A stretch of DNA of 64,000 bases from an uncultured Mediterranea sp. (GTDB taxonomy: Bacteria; Bacteroidota; Bacteroidia; Bacteroidales; Bacteroidaceae): NCBI GenBank assembly GCA_945879145.1, contig CAMCUZ010000007.1, positions 1-64,000 of the forward strand, read 5' to 3'. A program made the translations under genes and the position numbers. Below the pieces are notes generated by a model. That model was not told where the DNA came from, ran no database searches, and saw only the letters and a list, made by a program, of their open reading frames with translations. Shown piece after piece: positions 36,910-45,773 of the stretch (its first letter is position 1; each line of letters opens with the position of its first letter).

Positions 36910-39012
36910 TCAGCTGTTGATGCTCAGCAGGAATTCGTTGTTGTCTTTGGCATTCTCGAGGTTGGTCTTCACCGTATCGATAGCTTCGATAGGGTTCATG
37001 TCGGCCAGGAAGCGACGCAGGCCCCACATGCGCTCCAGCGTGAACTTGTCTTGCAGCAGGTCGTCGCGACGGGTGCTCGAAGCCATGATGTTGACAGCGG
37101 GGAAGATACGCTTGTTGGCCAGGGTACGGTCGAGTTGCAACTCCATATTACCCGTTCCTTTGAACTCTTCAAAGATGACTTCATCCATCTTGCTACCGGT
37201 ATCAATCAGGGCCGTGGCGATGATGGTCAGTGAACCACCTCCTTCGATGTTGCGGGCTGCACCAAAGAAGCGCTTGGGCTTGTGGAGGGCATTGGCATCC
37301 ACACCACCAGAGAGCACTTTGCCCGATGCGGGCGATACCGTGTTGTAGGCACGGGCCAGACGGGTGATGGAGTCGAGGAAGATGACCACATCGTGTCCGC
37401 ACTCTACCATGCGTTTGGCTTTCTCCAGCACGATGCCGGCAATCTTGACGTGGCGTTCGGCAGGTTCGTCAAAGGTGGAAGCAATTACTTCTGCCTTCAC
37501 GGTACGGGCCATGTCGGTCACCTCTTCAGGACGTTCGTCGATGAGGAGCATCATCAGATAGACTTCGGGGTGGTTAGCGGCAATGGAGTTGGCGATATCT
37601 TTCAAGAGGAGGGTCTTACCAGTCTTGGGCTGAGCCACAATCAGCGCACGTTGTCCCTTACCGATAGGAGCAAAAAGATCGACGATGCGTGCAGAGAGCG
37701 AGTCAGAGGGATTGCCTTGGCAGAGGCAGAACTTCTCGTCAGGGAAGAGCGGGGTAAGGTGTTCGAAGGGCACACGGTCGCGGATGAACTCCGGTGAGCG
37801 GCCGTTGATGTTGGATACCTTGACCAGCGGGAAGTACTTCTCGCCCTCTTTGGGAGGACGAATCATACCTTCTACCACGTCGCCCGTCTTCAGACCCAGC
37901 ATCTTAATCTGCTGTTGGGATACGTAGATATCATCGGGTGAAGAGAGGTAGTTGTAGTCGCTGGAGCGGAGGAAACCGTAGCCGTCGGGCATAATCTCGA
38001 GTACGCCGGTACCCGAGAGGATGTCATCGAATTCGTAGGGCTTTTCTGCGACAGGGAGTTGTTCGGGTGCAGCATCTGCGATTTCGGCGTTCGTTGCTTC
38101 AGCTTGTAGCTCGGGTGTATTGGGCCGTTGCATAGGCAGACCGGTTTTTACGTTGATGGGTTGGCGTGCCATATTGTCTCCAGGACGTCCCTGGATGCGT
38201 TGACGCTTTTTGCGCTCAGCGGGTTGTGCTTCGTTATTTTGGGCATCACCTTTGCCTTCTGGCTTTTCCATCTTGGTGGACCCGAATTTGCCAAACAGTT
38301 CTTGCGGAAGGTCCACTTTTTCTGTGGGAAGGTCTTCAATGGGAATGAAGTCGTCTATCTGTTCGGGATGGGAGTAGGTTGCTTCAACTGTTTCGGTTGC
38401 GGTGGGTTGTTCGCTAAGCTCTCCCTCTGCTGCCGCTTTGGGTTGAGGTATGTTGGGGTTCTCTTCGGGATGGTTGTCTGTGGCGGTCTGTTTATCTTCA
38501 GGGAAGAGTTGGAGGTTTTGGTCTTGTTTCACCTCTTTTTTCTTGCGGCCTTTGGTAGTTTTGGCTTTGTTCTCTTCCTTCTCCTCCTTAGTGCGTTTGG
38601 CCGGTTTAGCTCCTGTGTTTTGCTTATCCCCTTGTTGCGTTGTGTTGTCCGAAGCTTGTTCCGTCTGATTTTCAGTCTGCGAAGAGGTTGCAACCGATGG
38701 CTCCTGTTCGGCAGCAGGTGCGGAATCAGCGGGTTTCGTAGTGGCCTTCTTCACTTTTTCAGCGGGGGCGTTGGCTGTTGTTGTATCTTTTTTGGCTGTG
38801 TTCCGCGTGCGCTTGCTCTTCTCTTCTTTCCGGTCGGTTTTGCTCTTCGCAGAGCTTGACTTTTTGATAGCACCTGCGATGGCTTGTTCATCGAGAATCT
38901 TGTAAATCAGCTCATCTCGGCCATAGCCTTCTGGTTTCTTGATGTTCAGTTCCGACGCGATTTTTTGCAGTTCGGTCAGCTCTTTTTCCTTAAGTTGAAT
39001 GATGTTATACAT
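36910..39012 (-). CDS. rho: Transcription termination factor Rho with large insertion
   Basis: This 700-residue hexameric RNA helicase ends transcription at unstructured RNA. The N-terminal Rho_N helix bundle (1-45) is followed by a charged low-complexity insertion (about 50-325) rich in Lys, Glu, Gln, Thr and Ala. Next come the RNA-binding cold-shock domain (about 329-405, [14 protein letters not shown]), Walker A QPKTGKT (461-467), Walker B DVVIFLDS (541-548) and the Q/R-loop region. Such insertions occur in Bacteroidota Rho and may add RNA contacts or promote condensate formation. A leader of about 130 nt is predicted, and Rho often controls its own leader. Confidence 0.96.
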   Translation of the reverse strand: MYNIIQLKEKELTELQKIASELNIKKPEGYGRDELIYKILDEQAIAGAIKKSSSAKSKTDRKEEKSKRTRNTAKKDTTTANAPAEKVKKATTKPADSAPAAEQEPSVATSSQTENQTEQASDNTTQQGDKQNTGAKPAKRTKEEKEENKAKTTKGRKKKEVKQDQNLQLFPEDKQTATDNHPEENPNIPQPKAAAEGELSEQPTATETVEATYSHPEQIDDFIPIEDLPTEKVDLPQELFGKFGSTKMEKPEGKGDAQNNEAQPAERKKRQRIQGRPGDNMARQPINVKTGLPMQRPNTPELQAEATNAEIADAAPEQLPVAEKPYEFDDILSGTGVLEIMPDGYGFLRSSDYNYLSSPDDIYVSQQQIKMLGLKTGDVVEGMIRPPKEGEKYFPLVKVSNINGRSPEFIRDRVPFEHLTPLFPDEKFCLCQGNPSDSLSARIVDLFAPIGKGQRALIVAQPKTGKTLLLKDIANSIAANHPEVYLMMLLIDERPEEVTDMARTVKAEVIASTFDEPAERHVKIAGIVLEKAKRMVECGHDVVIFLDSITRLARAYNTVSPASGKVLSGGVDANALHKPKRFFGAARNIEGGGSLTIIATALIDTGSKMDEVIFEEFKGTGNMELQLDRTLANKRIFPAVNIMASSTRRDDLLQDKFTLERMWGLRRFLADMNPIEAIDTVKTNLENAKDNNEFLLSINS

Positions 39013-39148
39013 ATTGGTTATTAGGTGTATGATTCATTACAGCATGCTGCATGTTGTAGATGAAATAAAGATGATTTCTGGGGTTTTGAAGTCCTGTGCT
39101 TAGGTACTTTTACCTTTGTCAAGGACACTCTTGTTTTTTTTAGCGCTG

Positions 39149-39156
39149 CAAAGATA
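39149..39156 (-). promoter_or_regulatory. -7 element of rho promoter
   Basis: On the minus strand this reads TATCTTTG, a full match to TAnnTTTG, about 137 bases before the rho ATG. The resulting untranslated leader (39013-39142) is long enough for autoregulation. No -33 match was found. Confidence 0.5.
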
Positions 39157-39199
39157 CATATTTTTTTAAAAACGATGCGTAACTTCTCCCTTTTTTTTC

Positions 39200-39240
39200 A
39201 AAAAAAATCGGGATATACGCCCGAAGGTGTATATCCCGAT
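39200..39240 (-). terminator. Terminator after the GH57 gene
   Basis: An 11-bp perfect stem (39207-39217 with 39230-39240, ATCGGGATATA) is followed on the minus strand by a run of T. It ends the three-gene glucan operon and shields the rho promoter. Confidence 0.88.
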
Positions 39241-39272
39241 AGGGGTTTATTCCTTTTGCTCAAGAGAGGGGA

Positions 39273-40655
39273 TTACTCCTCTTTTTTCTTTTTAGAAGCA
39301 GCCTTCTTTGCAGCAGGTTCTTTCTTGGCTGCGGCCTTCTTGGCAGGTTCTTTTTTCTTCTCTTCCTTGGCCAACTTAGCTTGAGCCTTTTCCAATTCCT
39401 TGCGCAGTTCTTCGATTTCGCGTCCCTGGTTGTCGATGGTGGTGAGCAGCGGGTTGAGCTCTTCGTTATCTACATCGACGGGGTAGAGGGAATCTACGCG
39501 CTTGATGAAGTCACCCAGGATGTTCATGTAGTTGGTGAAGGCATCGTAGGGGCTCTCGTAGATACCGCGGAACAGGGTGACGCTGCTCTGTTTGGTGGTC
39601 ATGAAGCGGAAGTTATTGCTGGCCTGCAGGTAGTCCCAGTCTTGCTTGATACGGCGGTCGTCGCAGAGGTGAACGCGTTCAGCTACGCTGTAGAGCTTAT
39701 TGAAGGCTTCGCGCTGCATCACGTTACCCAGCCAGCAGCTGGTGTCGCGCTCCTCGTCCACCCACGACAGGGGATAGGGAACGTCGAGCTGTGATACGGA
39801 CTTGAGCTTGCTGACAATCTCGGTGGGCGTAGAGAAGGTGATGCCTTTCTCCTTGGCGCATGCGGGCAGGGCCTTGAGGAAGTCGAGGACATGGCTCGAC
39901 AGCGGCTGGTAGATACCCAGGGCACAGAGTTCCATGAAGATGTTGATGACCTGCTCTTCTTGAGGCAGTTGGTCGATCCAGGAGATGTACTTGTCGGCCA
40001 TCAAGGGGTACTCGCTCCATTCAGAGTTCGAGAAGCGCAGGCTGATGTCGTCTGAGAGCTTAAAGTCACGGAGCAGCAGCTTGAGGTTGGGGTTCATGTT
40101 GCAGTGGTAGAGGTAGTGGGGGCTCTTCCAACCCAGGATGTGCTTGGCACCCTCGGTCAACATACCCTTGAATCCCATGCTGGCTACGGCAGCACCGATC
40201 TCGTCGGAGTAGATGAGGCTGGAGTTGCGGAATACCTTGGGGGCTTTGCCGAAGAGCTGTTTCATCTTTTCGCTCTGGCGCATCACCTCTTCCTTGAAGC
40301 AGGTCTCGTTGGCCAGTGAGGAGAGGCCGTGAGAGTAGGGCTCAGCCAGGAATTCGCAGCAGCCCGTATCGTTGAGCTGGTGCAGCAGTTCGATGACGGC
40401 AGGTGCATAAATCTCCAGCTGCTCGAGGGCTACGCCTGAGATGGAGAGGGCTACTTTAAAGGCTCCGTCCGAACTCTTCACCATGTCGATTAAGGTGTTG
40501 AGGGCGGGGATGTACGAGCGTTCAGCTACGTCGTTGATGCTGGTTTCGTTGGCATAGTCATCATAATAGTAGTGGTTGGTGCCTATGTCAAAGAAACGAT
40601 ATCTTTTCAAGTGGATAATCTGGTGTATTTCGAAATAAAGACAAATGGTTCTCAT
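39273..40655 (-). CDS. GH57 family alpha-amylase-like glycosidase
   Basis: This 460-residue enzyme belongs to glycoside hydrolase family 57 (MRTICLYFEIHQIIHLKRYRF start, EFLAEPYSHGLSSL, FRNSSLIYSDEIG). The family includes alpha-amylases, 4-alpha-glucanotransferases and branching enzymes, so the exact reaction is not certain. A coiled coil at about 405-430 leads into a 30-residue tail made almost wholly of Lys, Ala, Glu and Pro (KKAAAKKEPAAKKAASKKKK), which resembles histone H1-like tails and may bind polyanions or regulate partners. It is last in the order debranching enzyme, GT4, GH57. No signal peptide, so cytoplasmic. Confidence 0.9.
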   Translation of the reverse strand: MRTICLYFEIHQIIHLKRYRFFDIGTNHYYYDDYANETSINDVAERSYIPALNTLIDMVKSSDGAFKVALSISGVALEQLEIYAPAVIELLHQLNDTGCCEFLAEPYSHGLSSLANETCFKEEVMRQSEKMKQLFGKAPKVFRNSSLIYSDEIGAAVASMGFKGMLTEGAKHILGWKSPHYLYHCNMNPNLKLLLRDFKLSDDISLRFSNSEWSEYPLMADKYISWIDQLPQEEQVINIFMELCALGIYQPLSSHVLDFLKALPACAKEKGITFSTPTEIVSKLKSVSQLDVPYPLSWVDEERDTSCWLGNVMQREAFNKLYSVAERVHLCDDRRIKQDWDYLQASNNFRFMTTKQSSVTLFRGIYESPYDAFTNYMNILGDFIKRVDSLYPVDVDNEELNPLLTTIDNQGREIEELRKELEKAQAKLAKEEKKKEPAKKAAAKKEPAAKKAASKKKKEE

Positions 40656-40680
40656 ATCGTTTGATAGTTATTAAGAGTTG

Positions 40681-41949
40681 TTATTTGCTTGAGTTCCTGA
40701 TGGTGCTGTCATAGAGGGCACGGATGCGTAGGCCTACTTTCTCCCAGGTGATGCCGTCCACCTCTTTCTTACCCTCTTCTTGTAAGTATTGGAAGAGCGA
40801 GGGATTGGTGCAGATGGAGTAGATGGCATCGGCCATGGCGTGGATATCCCAGTAGTCGGTCTTGATGACCTTGTCGAGAATTTCGCCGCAGCCCGATTGC
40901 TTGGAGATGATAGAGGGGGTGCCGCACTGCATGGCTTCGAGCGGAGCAATACCGAACGGTTCTGAAACAGAGGGCATGACGAAGACATCGCTGTTCTTAT
41001 AGACCTCATACACCTGCTTTCCGCGCATGAAGCCCGGGAAGTGGAAGCGGTCGGCGATGCCACGTTCTGCGGCCAGGCGAATCATCTGGTTCAGCATGTC
41101 GCCACTACCAGCCATCACGAAGCGGATGTTGCGCGTGCGCTGGAGCACCATAGCAGCTGCTTCGACGAAATACTCCGGACCTTTCTGCATGGTGATACGA
41201 CCCAGGAAGGTAACCACCTTCTCCTTGTCGTGGGACGGACGGGGAATATCCTGCAGTTCTTGAGAGAGGGGATAAACGGCGTTGTGCATGGCGAAGACCT
41301 TAGCCGGATTCTGATGGTACTCGTTGATTACCGTGCGGCGGGTCAGCTCAGATACGCACATGATGCAGTCGGCATGGTCCATACCGTTCTTTTCGATAGA
41401 ATAAACGGTGGGGTTCACCTTGCCGCGCGAACGGTCGAAGTCGGTGGCATGCACGTGAATGCAGAGGGGCTTGCCGCTCACCATCTTGGCATGTACGCCG
41501 GCAGGGTAGGTGAGCCAGTCGTGAGCATGGATGATGTCGAACTCCTCCTTGCGGGCTACCACGCCGGCAATGATGGAGAAGTTATTGATCTCTTCATGCA
41601 GGTTGCCCGGATAGCCACCGGCAAACTCCATACAACCCAGGTCGTTGACGTGCATGTAGGAGAAGTCTGCATAAATATGGTCGCGGAAGGCGTAATACTC
41701 TTCGGGAGAGGTGTACTCGGGTAGGCGTGACTTCAGGTAGTCGTAGTCCATGTCACGCCATACGATGGGCACCTGGTTCATGCCGATTATCTTCAGGAAT
41801 TTCTCTTCTTGCCCACAGGGCTTGGGCAGACAGAATGTGGTCTCAACATCGCCTTGCAGGCTGAGGCCTTTGGTAATACCGTAGGAGGCTACCGCAAGAC
41901 CACCATATATCTTGGGAGGGAACTCCCAGCCAAACATTAATACTTTCAT
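40681..41949 (-). CDS. GT4 glycosyltransferase, glycogen synthase-like
   Basis: This 422-residue cytoplasmic transferase has the GT-B fold. The N-terminus MKVLMFGWEFPPKIYGGLA with the glycine-rich donor loop matches bacterial glycogen/starch synthase-like GT4 proteins. The C-terminal block SEPFGIAPLEAMQCGTPSI holds the EX7E retaining motif. It lies between the debranching enzyme (15 bases upstream) and the GH57 gene (25 bases downstream), so a role in alpha-glucan metabolism is strongly suggested. The donor sugar is not known. It may be a second glycogen synthase beside the GT3 enzyme. Confidence 0.9.
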   Translation of the reverse strand: MKVLMFGWEFPPKIYGGLAVASYGITKGLSLQGDVETTFCLPKPCGQEEKFLKIIGMNQVPIVWRDMDYDYLKSRLPEYTSPEEYYAFRDHIYADFSYMHVNDLGCMEFAGGYPGNLHEEINNFSIIAGVVARKEEFDIIHAHDWLTYPAGVHAKMVSGKPLCIHVHATDFDRSRGKVNPTVYSIEKNGMDHADCIMCVSELTRRTVINEYHQNPAKVFAMHNAVYPLSQELQDIPRPSHDKEKVVTFLGRITMQKGPEYFVEAAAMVLQRTRNIRFVMAGSGDMLNQMIRLAAERGIADRFHFPGFMRGKQVYEVYKNSDVFVMPSVSEPFGIAPLEAMQCGTPSIISKQSGCGEILDKVIKTDYWDIHAMADAIYSICTNPSLFQYLQEEGKKEVDGITWEKVGLRIRALYDSTIRNSSK

Positions 41950-41964
41950 CTTGTTCCTCCTTAA

Positions 41965-43905
41965 TTATACATTGAATTTGGACAGCAGTTTGAGGATGCG
42001 GAGCATCTCGGCCACGTTCATGGCAAAGGATACAGCGCCTCGGCCTACGAAGGGCGGGTTACCATCGAACAGCTCGGGCAGTGTACCAATGCAGTGGTTG
42101 GTCATTTCGTCTTCCATGCCGATGAGGTAGCGCTCAACGAACGAGGTGCCGGCCATCTTGTAGATGCGCAGGTAGGCCTCCATGTAGAAGCCCATCAGCC
42201 AAGGCCATGCGGTGCCTTGATGGTAGGCATAGTCGCGTTGAATCTGCGGGCCTACGTAGTTGGGGTTGTATCCGCCGCTCTTCGGGCTGAGGGTGCGCAG
42301 GCCTTTCGGGGTGAGCAACTCCTTGGTCACGATGTCGAGCACCTGCTTCTTCTGTGCACGGTCTAAGGGGGAGTAGTCGAAGGCTACGGTAAAGATCATG
42401 TTGGGGCGTACACTCCAGTCCATCATGTAGCCGTCAACGTAGTCGAACAGATAGCCGTATTCGTTGCGGAATACCTCTACAAACGATTTGCCCGTCTGTT
42501 CGGCCTGCGTGTCGAGGCGGTCGGCAAGGGTGGTATTGCCGGCTTCACGTACCAAGTCGGCCACGAATCGCAGGGCGTTGTACCACAGTGCATTGATTTC
42601 TACAACGTAGCCAGTACGCGGGATTACGGGACGACCATTGGCCGTGGAGTTCATCCAAGTAACTGCTTTATCCTTACCGTTGGTGTAGAGCAGGCCGTTG
42701 TCGTGCAGGAACAGGTTGTCGTGCTTGCGCTCCAGAATGTAGTCGATGATCTCTTCCAGCAGTTTGCCATACTTCTGGCGGCACTGCTCGCGGCTGGTCT
42801 CCTTGGCATACTGCTGCAGGGTCCAAACGGCCCAGAGCAGGATATCGGGATGTTCCATCTCGTAAATCTTATAGGTCACTGCTTCGCCGGCCATGAACTG
42901 CTCCAGGGCCTTCTGAGCGGTAGCCATGACCTTCTCAAACTCATCCAGCTCATCCACGCCCAGGGTCAGGCCCGGCAGGGAGATGAAGAGGTCGCGTGCA
43001 CGGCACTTGAACCAGGGATAACCAGCCAGGATGTAGTCGTTTTCGCCCTGATGGTTGTGGAACTGGTGGGCTGAGTTCTTCAAGCAGTGGAAGAAGCTGT
43101 CGCGCGGAGTGCGGTCTTCCACTTCTGCAGCAAAGGTCTGCTTGAGCTGACGCGTATTGACTTCGCTGATACCTGCTGAGAAGACAATGCTTTCGCCCTT
43201 CTTGATGTCCACTTCGAAGTAGCCGGGTACGTAGAGGTCTTCGTTGAAGTCGTAGCCACGCTCTTGCTCCTTGGGATACTCGATGCCTCGGTACCAGTCG
43301 GGCTGGAAATGGAAGGTGTTCTTCTTGTTAAGTTGCATGAAGAGCTCGGGATAGCCGGGGTACATGCAGGTCTTGATACCGTTCTCAATCTCCTGGTATT
43401 CGCGGCTGGCCTGTGCGTTTTCATGGGTGTACTCGCGCACGCTTCGGAAAGCCAGGAAGGGACGGAAGCGCAGGGTGGTAGCCGAGTGGGCATCTACCAG
43501 TGTGTAACGAATCAGAATGCGGTTTTCATGGTGCACGAAAATTTTCTCTTTGCGCAGGATTACACCTCCAACACGGTAAGTTGTAGCCGGTATATGTTCG
43601 CAGTCAAATTCGCGGATATACTTGTGTCCGTTGGGACTGTAGTTGTTTCCTTGATATTTGTGCAACCCCAGGTTAAACTCTGCACCATGCTGAATTACTG
43701 TTTCGTCTAACGAAGAGAGCAACACATGGTTCTCATCATCGAGGTTGGGGACGGGAATCACCAGCAGACCATGATACTTGCGCGTGTTGCAATCCACAAT
43801 CGTTGTACAATGATAAGCCCCTGACTTATTCGTCCGCAGAATCTCCCTCGGAAGGGATTCCTCCAGGTTAATCATGAGGGTCTTGTCGAATCGTAAATAA
43901 CTCAT
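41965..43905 (-). CDS. Glycogen debranching enzyme (amylo-alpha-1,6-glucosidase family)
   Basis: This 646-residue protein has an N-terminal bacterial GDE domain (SGAYHCTTIVDCNTRKYHGL) and a C-terminal (alpha/alpha)6 domain like the glucosidase part of eukaryotic debranching enzyme. The blocks WFKCRARDLFISLPG and GTAWPWLMGFYMEAYLR belong to the latter; the acidic residues expected for GH133 catalysis lie in this half. It removes or shortens alpha-1,6 branches left after phosphorylase action. It is first gene of the glucan operon with its own promoter. Confidence 0.92.
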   Translation of the reverse strand: MSYLRFDKTLMINLEESLPREILRTNKSGAYHCTTIVDCNTRKYHGLLVIPVPNLDDENHVLLSSLDETVIQHGAEFNLGLHKYQGNNYSPNGHKYIREFDCEHIPATTYRVGGVILRKEKIFVHHENRILIRYTLVDAHSATTLRFRPFLAFRSVREYTHENAQASREYQEIENGIKTCMYPGYPELFMQLNKKNTFHFQPDWYRGIEYPKEQERGYDFNEDLYVPGYFEVDIKKGESIVFSAGISEVNTRQLKQTFAAEVEDRTPRDSFFHCLKNSAHQFHNHQGENDYILAGYPWFKCRARDLFISLPGLTLGVDELDEFEKVMATAQKALEQFMAGEAVTYKIYEMEHPDILLWAVWTLQQYAKETSREQCRQKYGKLLEEIIDYILERKHDNLFLHDNGLLYTNGKDKAVTWMNSTANGRPVIPRTGYVVEINALWYNALRFVADLVREAGNTTLADRLDTQAEQTGKSFVEVFRNEYGYLFDYVDGYMMDWSVRPNMIFTVAFDYSPLDRAQKKQVLDIVTKELLTPKGLRTLSPKSGGYNPNYVGPQIQRDYAYHQGTAWPWLMGFYMEAYLRIYKMAGTSFVERYLIGMEDEMTNHCIGTLPELFDGNPPFVGRGAVSFAMNVAEMLRILKLLSKFNV

Positions 43906-43968
43906 AGTTGTGCAATATTTAAAGGTTAATTATTCGGATTATGAGGTTTTGGGGCCTCAATACTTTGC

Positions 43969-43976
43969 CAAAATTA
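43969..43976 (-). promoter_or_regulatory. -7 element of the debranching enzyme operon
   Basis: On the minus strand this reads TAATTTTG, matching TAnnTTTG, 64 bases before the ATG. A TTTG at 43997-43994 is 17 bp away, slightly short of the usual spacing. Confidence 0.5.
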
Positions 43977-44078
43977 CAAAAAAAAGCTAATAGCAAAAAT
44001 TAAAAGCCCTTTTTTTTGCGATTTTCACGTAAATTATATGTAGTATTGTGCAAAAAATGATGAAAAACGTGCTGAATT

Positions 44079-44807
44079 ATGAAATATGAATTGCAAAAAG
44101 TGGTTTTGGCAGCGGTGATTCCGCTCTTCCTTTTGCTGGTCATTGGCCTGATGAAATTCCTTGAAGTAGGCATGGACTGGGATTTCACGCACTTGGGCAT
44201 CTATCCGCTGGAGAAGCGGGGTGTGTTTGGAATCTTTGCCCACCCCTTGGTACATGCCAGCTGGCGCCATCTGCTGGCCAATGCCTTTCCGCTCTTTTTC
44301 CTCAGCTGGTGCCTCTACTATTTCTATCAGGATATCGCCTCGCTTATCCTTATTACTATATGGCTGCTCGAAGGGGGGCTCACCTTCTGCATCGGTCACC
44401 CGGGATGGCATGTAGGGGCCAGCGGCATCATCTACGGACTGGCCTTTTTCCTCTTCTTCAGCGGTCTCATCAGGAGGCACGTGCCGCTCATTGCGGTTTC
44501 CTTGCTGGTCACCTTTCTTTACGGCGGATTGGTATGGAACATGTTTCCTCACTTCGCCAAGGCGTCCACTTCGTGGGAAGGTCACCTGAGCGGAGCCATT
44601 GCGGGCACCTTTTGTTCCTTGTTATTTATGCAGAAAGGTCCGCAGCGGATTGATCCCTTTGCTGACGATGCGCAGGAGGAGGAGTGTGATGCCGATGAAT
44701 CCCTGACTCCAGCAGCGGAGAGTGAGGAGCAGCAACGTGATGACGACTCTATCCTGCTATTAAGAAACGATAAAAATACTGAAATCAACTCCGAAAACCA
44801 AGGATAA
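44079..44807 (+). CDS. Rhomboid family intramembrane serine protease
   Basis: This 242-residue protein has about six membrane helices. The catalytic serine is Ser115 in GASG and the histidine is His169 in GHLSGAIAG. The HxxxN pair His64/Asn68 in helix 2 (SWRHLLANAF) is also present. The C-terminal 50 residues are acidic and soluble. It should cut membrane proteins within the bilayer; the substrate is unknown. The Crp-like gene starts 39 bases downstream but may have its own promoter. Confidence 0.93.
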   Translation: MKYELQKVVLAAVIPLFLLLVIGLMKFLEVGMDWDFTHLGIYPLEKRGVFGIFAHPLVHASWRHLLANAFPLFFLSWCLYYFYQDIASLILITIWLLEGGLTFCIGHPGWHVGASGIIYGLAFFLFFSGLIRRHVPLIAVSLLVTFLYGGLVWNMFPHFAKASTSWEGHLSGAIAGTFCSLLFMQKGPQRIDPFADDAQEEECDADESLTPAAESEEQQRDDDSILLLRNDKNTEINSENQG

Positions 44808-44811
44808 TCGC

Positions 44812-44819
44812 TATTTTTG
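44812..44819 (+). promoter_or_regulatory. -7 element of the Crp/Fnr gene
   Basis: TATTTTTG matches TAnnTTTG and lies 28 bases before the chosen ATG at 44847. No -33 match. Confidence 0.45.
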
Positions 44820-44846
44820 CATCTCATCTTAATTGAATATAAAGCC

Positions 44847-45524
44847 ATGGATAGCATGTTTGATACTTTATTACAACTTCCTTTGTTCCAAGGAATGACA
44901 TTGGACGATTTGACGATGATTGTTGAAAAGGCCAAGATGCATTTTGAGAAGAGGAAACAGGGGGAGGTGATTGAACAAGCTGGGACTACGTGCAGTCAAT
45001 TCACTTTCATCCTGAAGGGTGAGGTGGAGGTGACCACGGTCTCGCCCGATGGTGTCTATGCTTTTACGGAGTATTTCAGCTCACCCTACTTGATTGAACC
45101 TCAGTCGCTTTTCGGTCTCTATACGACCTACGCATCCACGGTTCGGGCGATGGGTGAAGTGGCTACGGTGCGTATCGACAAACCCACCATTGCTCAGGTG
45201 CTCTTCAACTATGAGATTTTCCGTTTGAACTATCAGAATATCATCAGTGGTCGTGCACAGAATCTGCAACGCAAGCTATGGGTTACGCCTGCAGGATTGC
45301 TGCGTGAGAGGATTACGCAATTCTTTCTGGTTCACCTTGAACGTCCGGTGGGAAGAAAGGTGGTGAAAATCAAGATGGAGAATCTGGCGCTCATGGTAAA
45401 TGAAACACGACTCAATGTGTCGAAGGTGCTCAACCAGATGCAGGATGAAGGGCTGCTTACCCTCCATCGGGGAGAGATCGAGATTCACGAGGCCAGCCTG
45501 CTACTGGACAACGAGCGTGTCTGA
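44847..45524 (+). CDS. Crp/Fnr family transcription regulator
   Basis: This 225-residue regulator has a cyclic-nucleotide-binding-like N-terminal beta-barrel (about 10-120, FILKGEVEVTTVSPDG) and a C-terminal winged helix (about 150-215) with the recognition region MVNETRLNVSKVLNQMQDEGL. No cysteine cluster of FNR type is visible and the cAMP-contact arginine-serine pair is not evident, so the ligand is unknown. The start at 44847 (MDSMFDTLLQLPLF) suits the family; ATG at 44856 is an alternative. Four tandem 22-bp repeats follow the stop codon directly. Confidence 0.9.
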   Translation: MDSMFDTLLQLPLFQGMTLDDLTMIVEKAKMHFEKRKQGEVIEQAGTTCSQFTFILKGEVEVTTVSPDGVYAFTEYFSSPYLIEPQSLFGLYTTYASTVRAMGEVATVRIDKPTIAQVLFNYEIFRLNYQNIISGRAQNLQRKLWVTPAGLLRERITQFFLVHLERPVGRKVVKIKMENLALMVNETRLNVSKVLNQMQDEGLLTLHRGEIEIHEASLLLDNERV

Positions 45525-45525
45525 A

Positions 45526-45613
45526 GAGCTTGTTTCTCAGCGCTGAAGTGTTTGTTCCTCAACGCTGAAGAGTTTACTCCTCACGGCTGAAGAGTTTACT
45601 CCTCACGGTGGAA
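45526..45613 (+). repeat. Four tandem 22-bp repeats after the Crp/Fnr gene
   Basis: Units begin at 45526, 45548, 45570 and 45592. Each follows the pattern GAG-TTTnCTCCTCA-CGGCTGAA with small changes; the last two differ at only one position. The array starts one base after the stop codon. The copy with the fewest matches is nearest the gene. The stretch 45614-45670 shows nothing further. Confidence 0.9.
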
Positions 45614-45670
45614 GGATGGATATTGTTCCATGAACCACTTAGCTGTTTCTCTTTCTCATCTGTAGGATGG

Positions 45671-45721
45671 AAAAAATAAAAAAGAATCACCAATGAGCTG
45701 CCTTTGGCTCGCTGGTGATTC
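45671..45721 (-). terminator. Terminator of the Nfn-like fusion gene
   Basis: GAATCACCA (45684-45692) pairs with TGGTGATTC (45713-45721), with an inner GAGC/GCTC. On the minus strand the stem is followed by TTTTTTATTTTTT. A 16-base direct repeat GGTGATTCCTTATATA (45714 and 45734) lies partly inside it. Confidence 0.85.
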
Positions 45722-45773
45722 CTTATATATACAGGTGATTCCTTATATAAACTTACCTACGCCATGAACGGGT

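Noticed and set aside
38128..38859. A 243-codon plus-strand frame rich in Phe, Cys and Gly
   Set aside because: It is antisense to the Lys/Glu/Gln-rich insertion of Rho; its odd composition is the mirror of that low-complexity region.
45526..45613. CRISPR array
   Set aside because: The copies are contiguous without spacers, so it is a simple tandem repeat.
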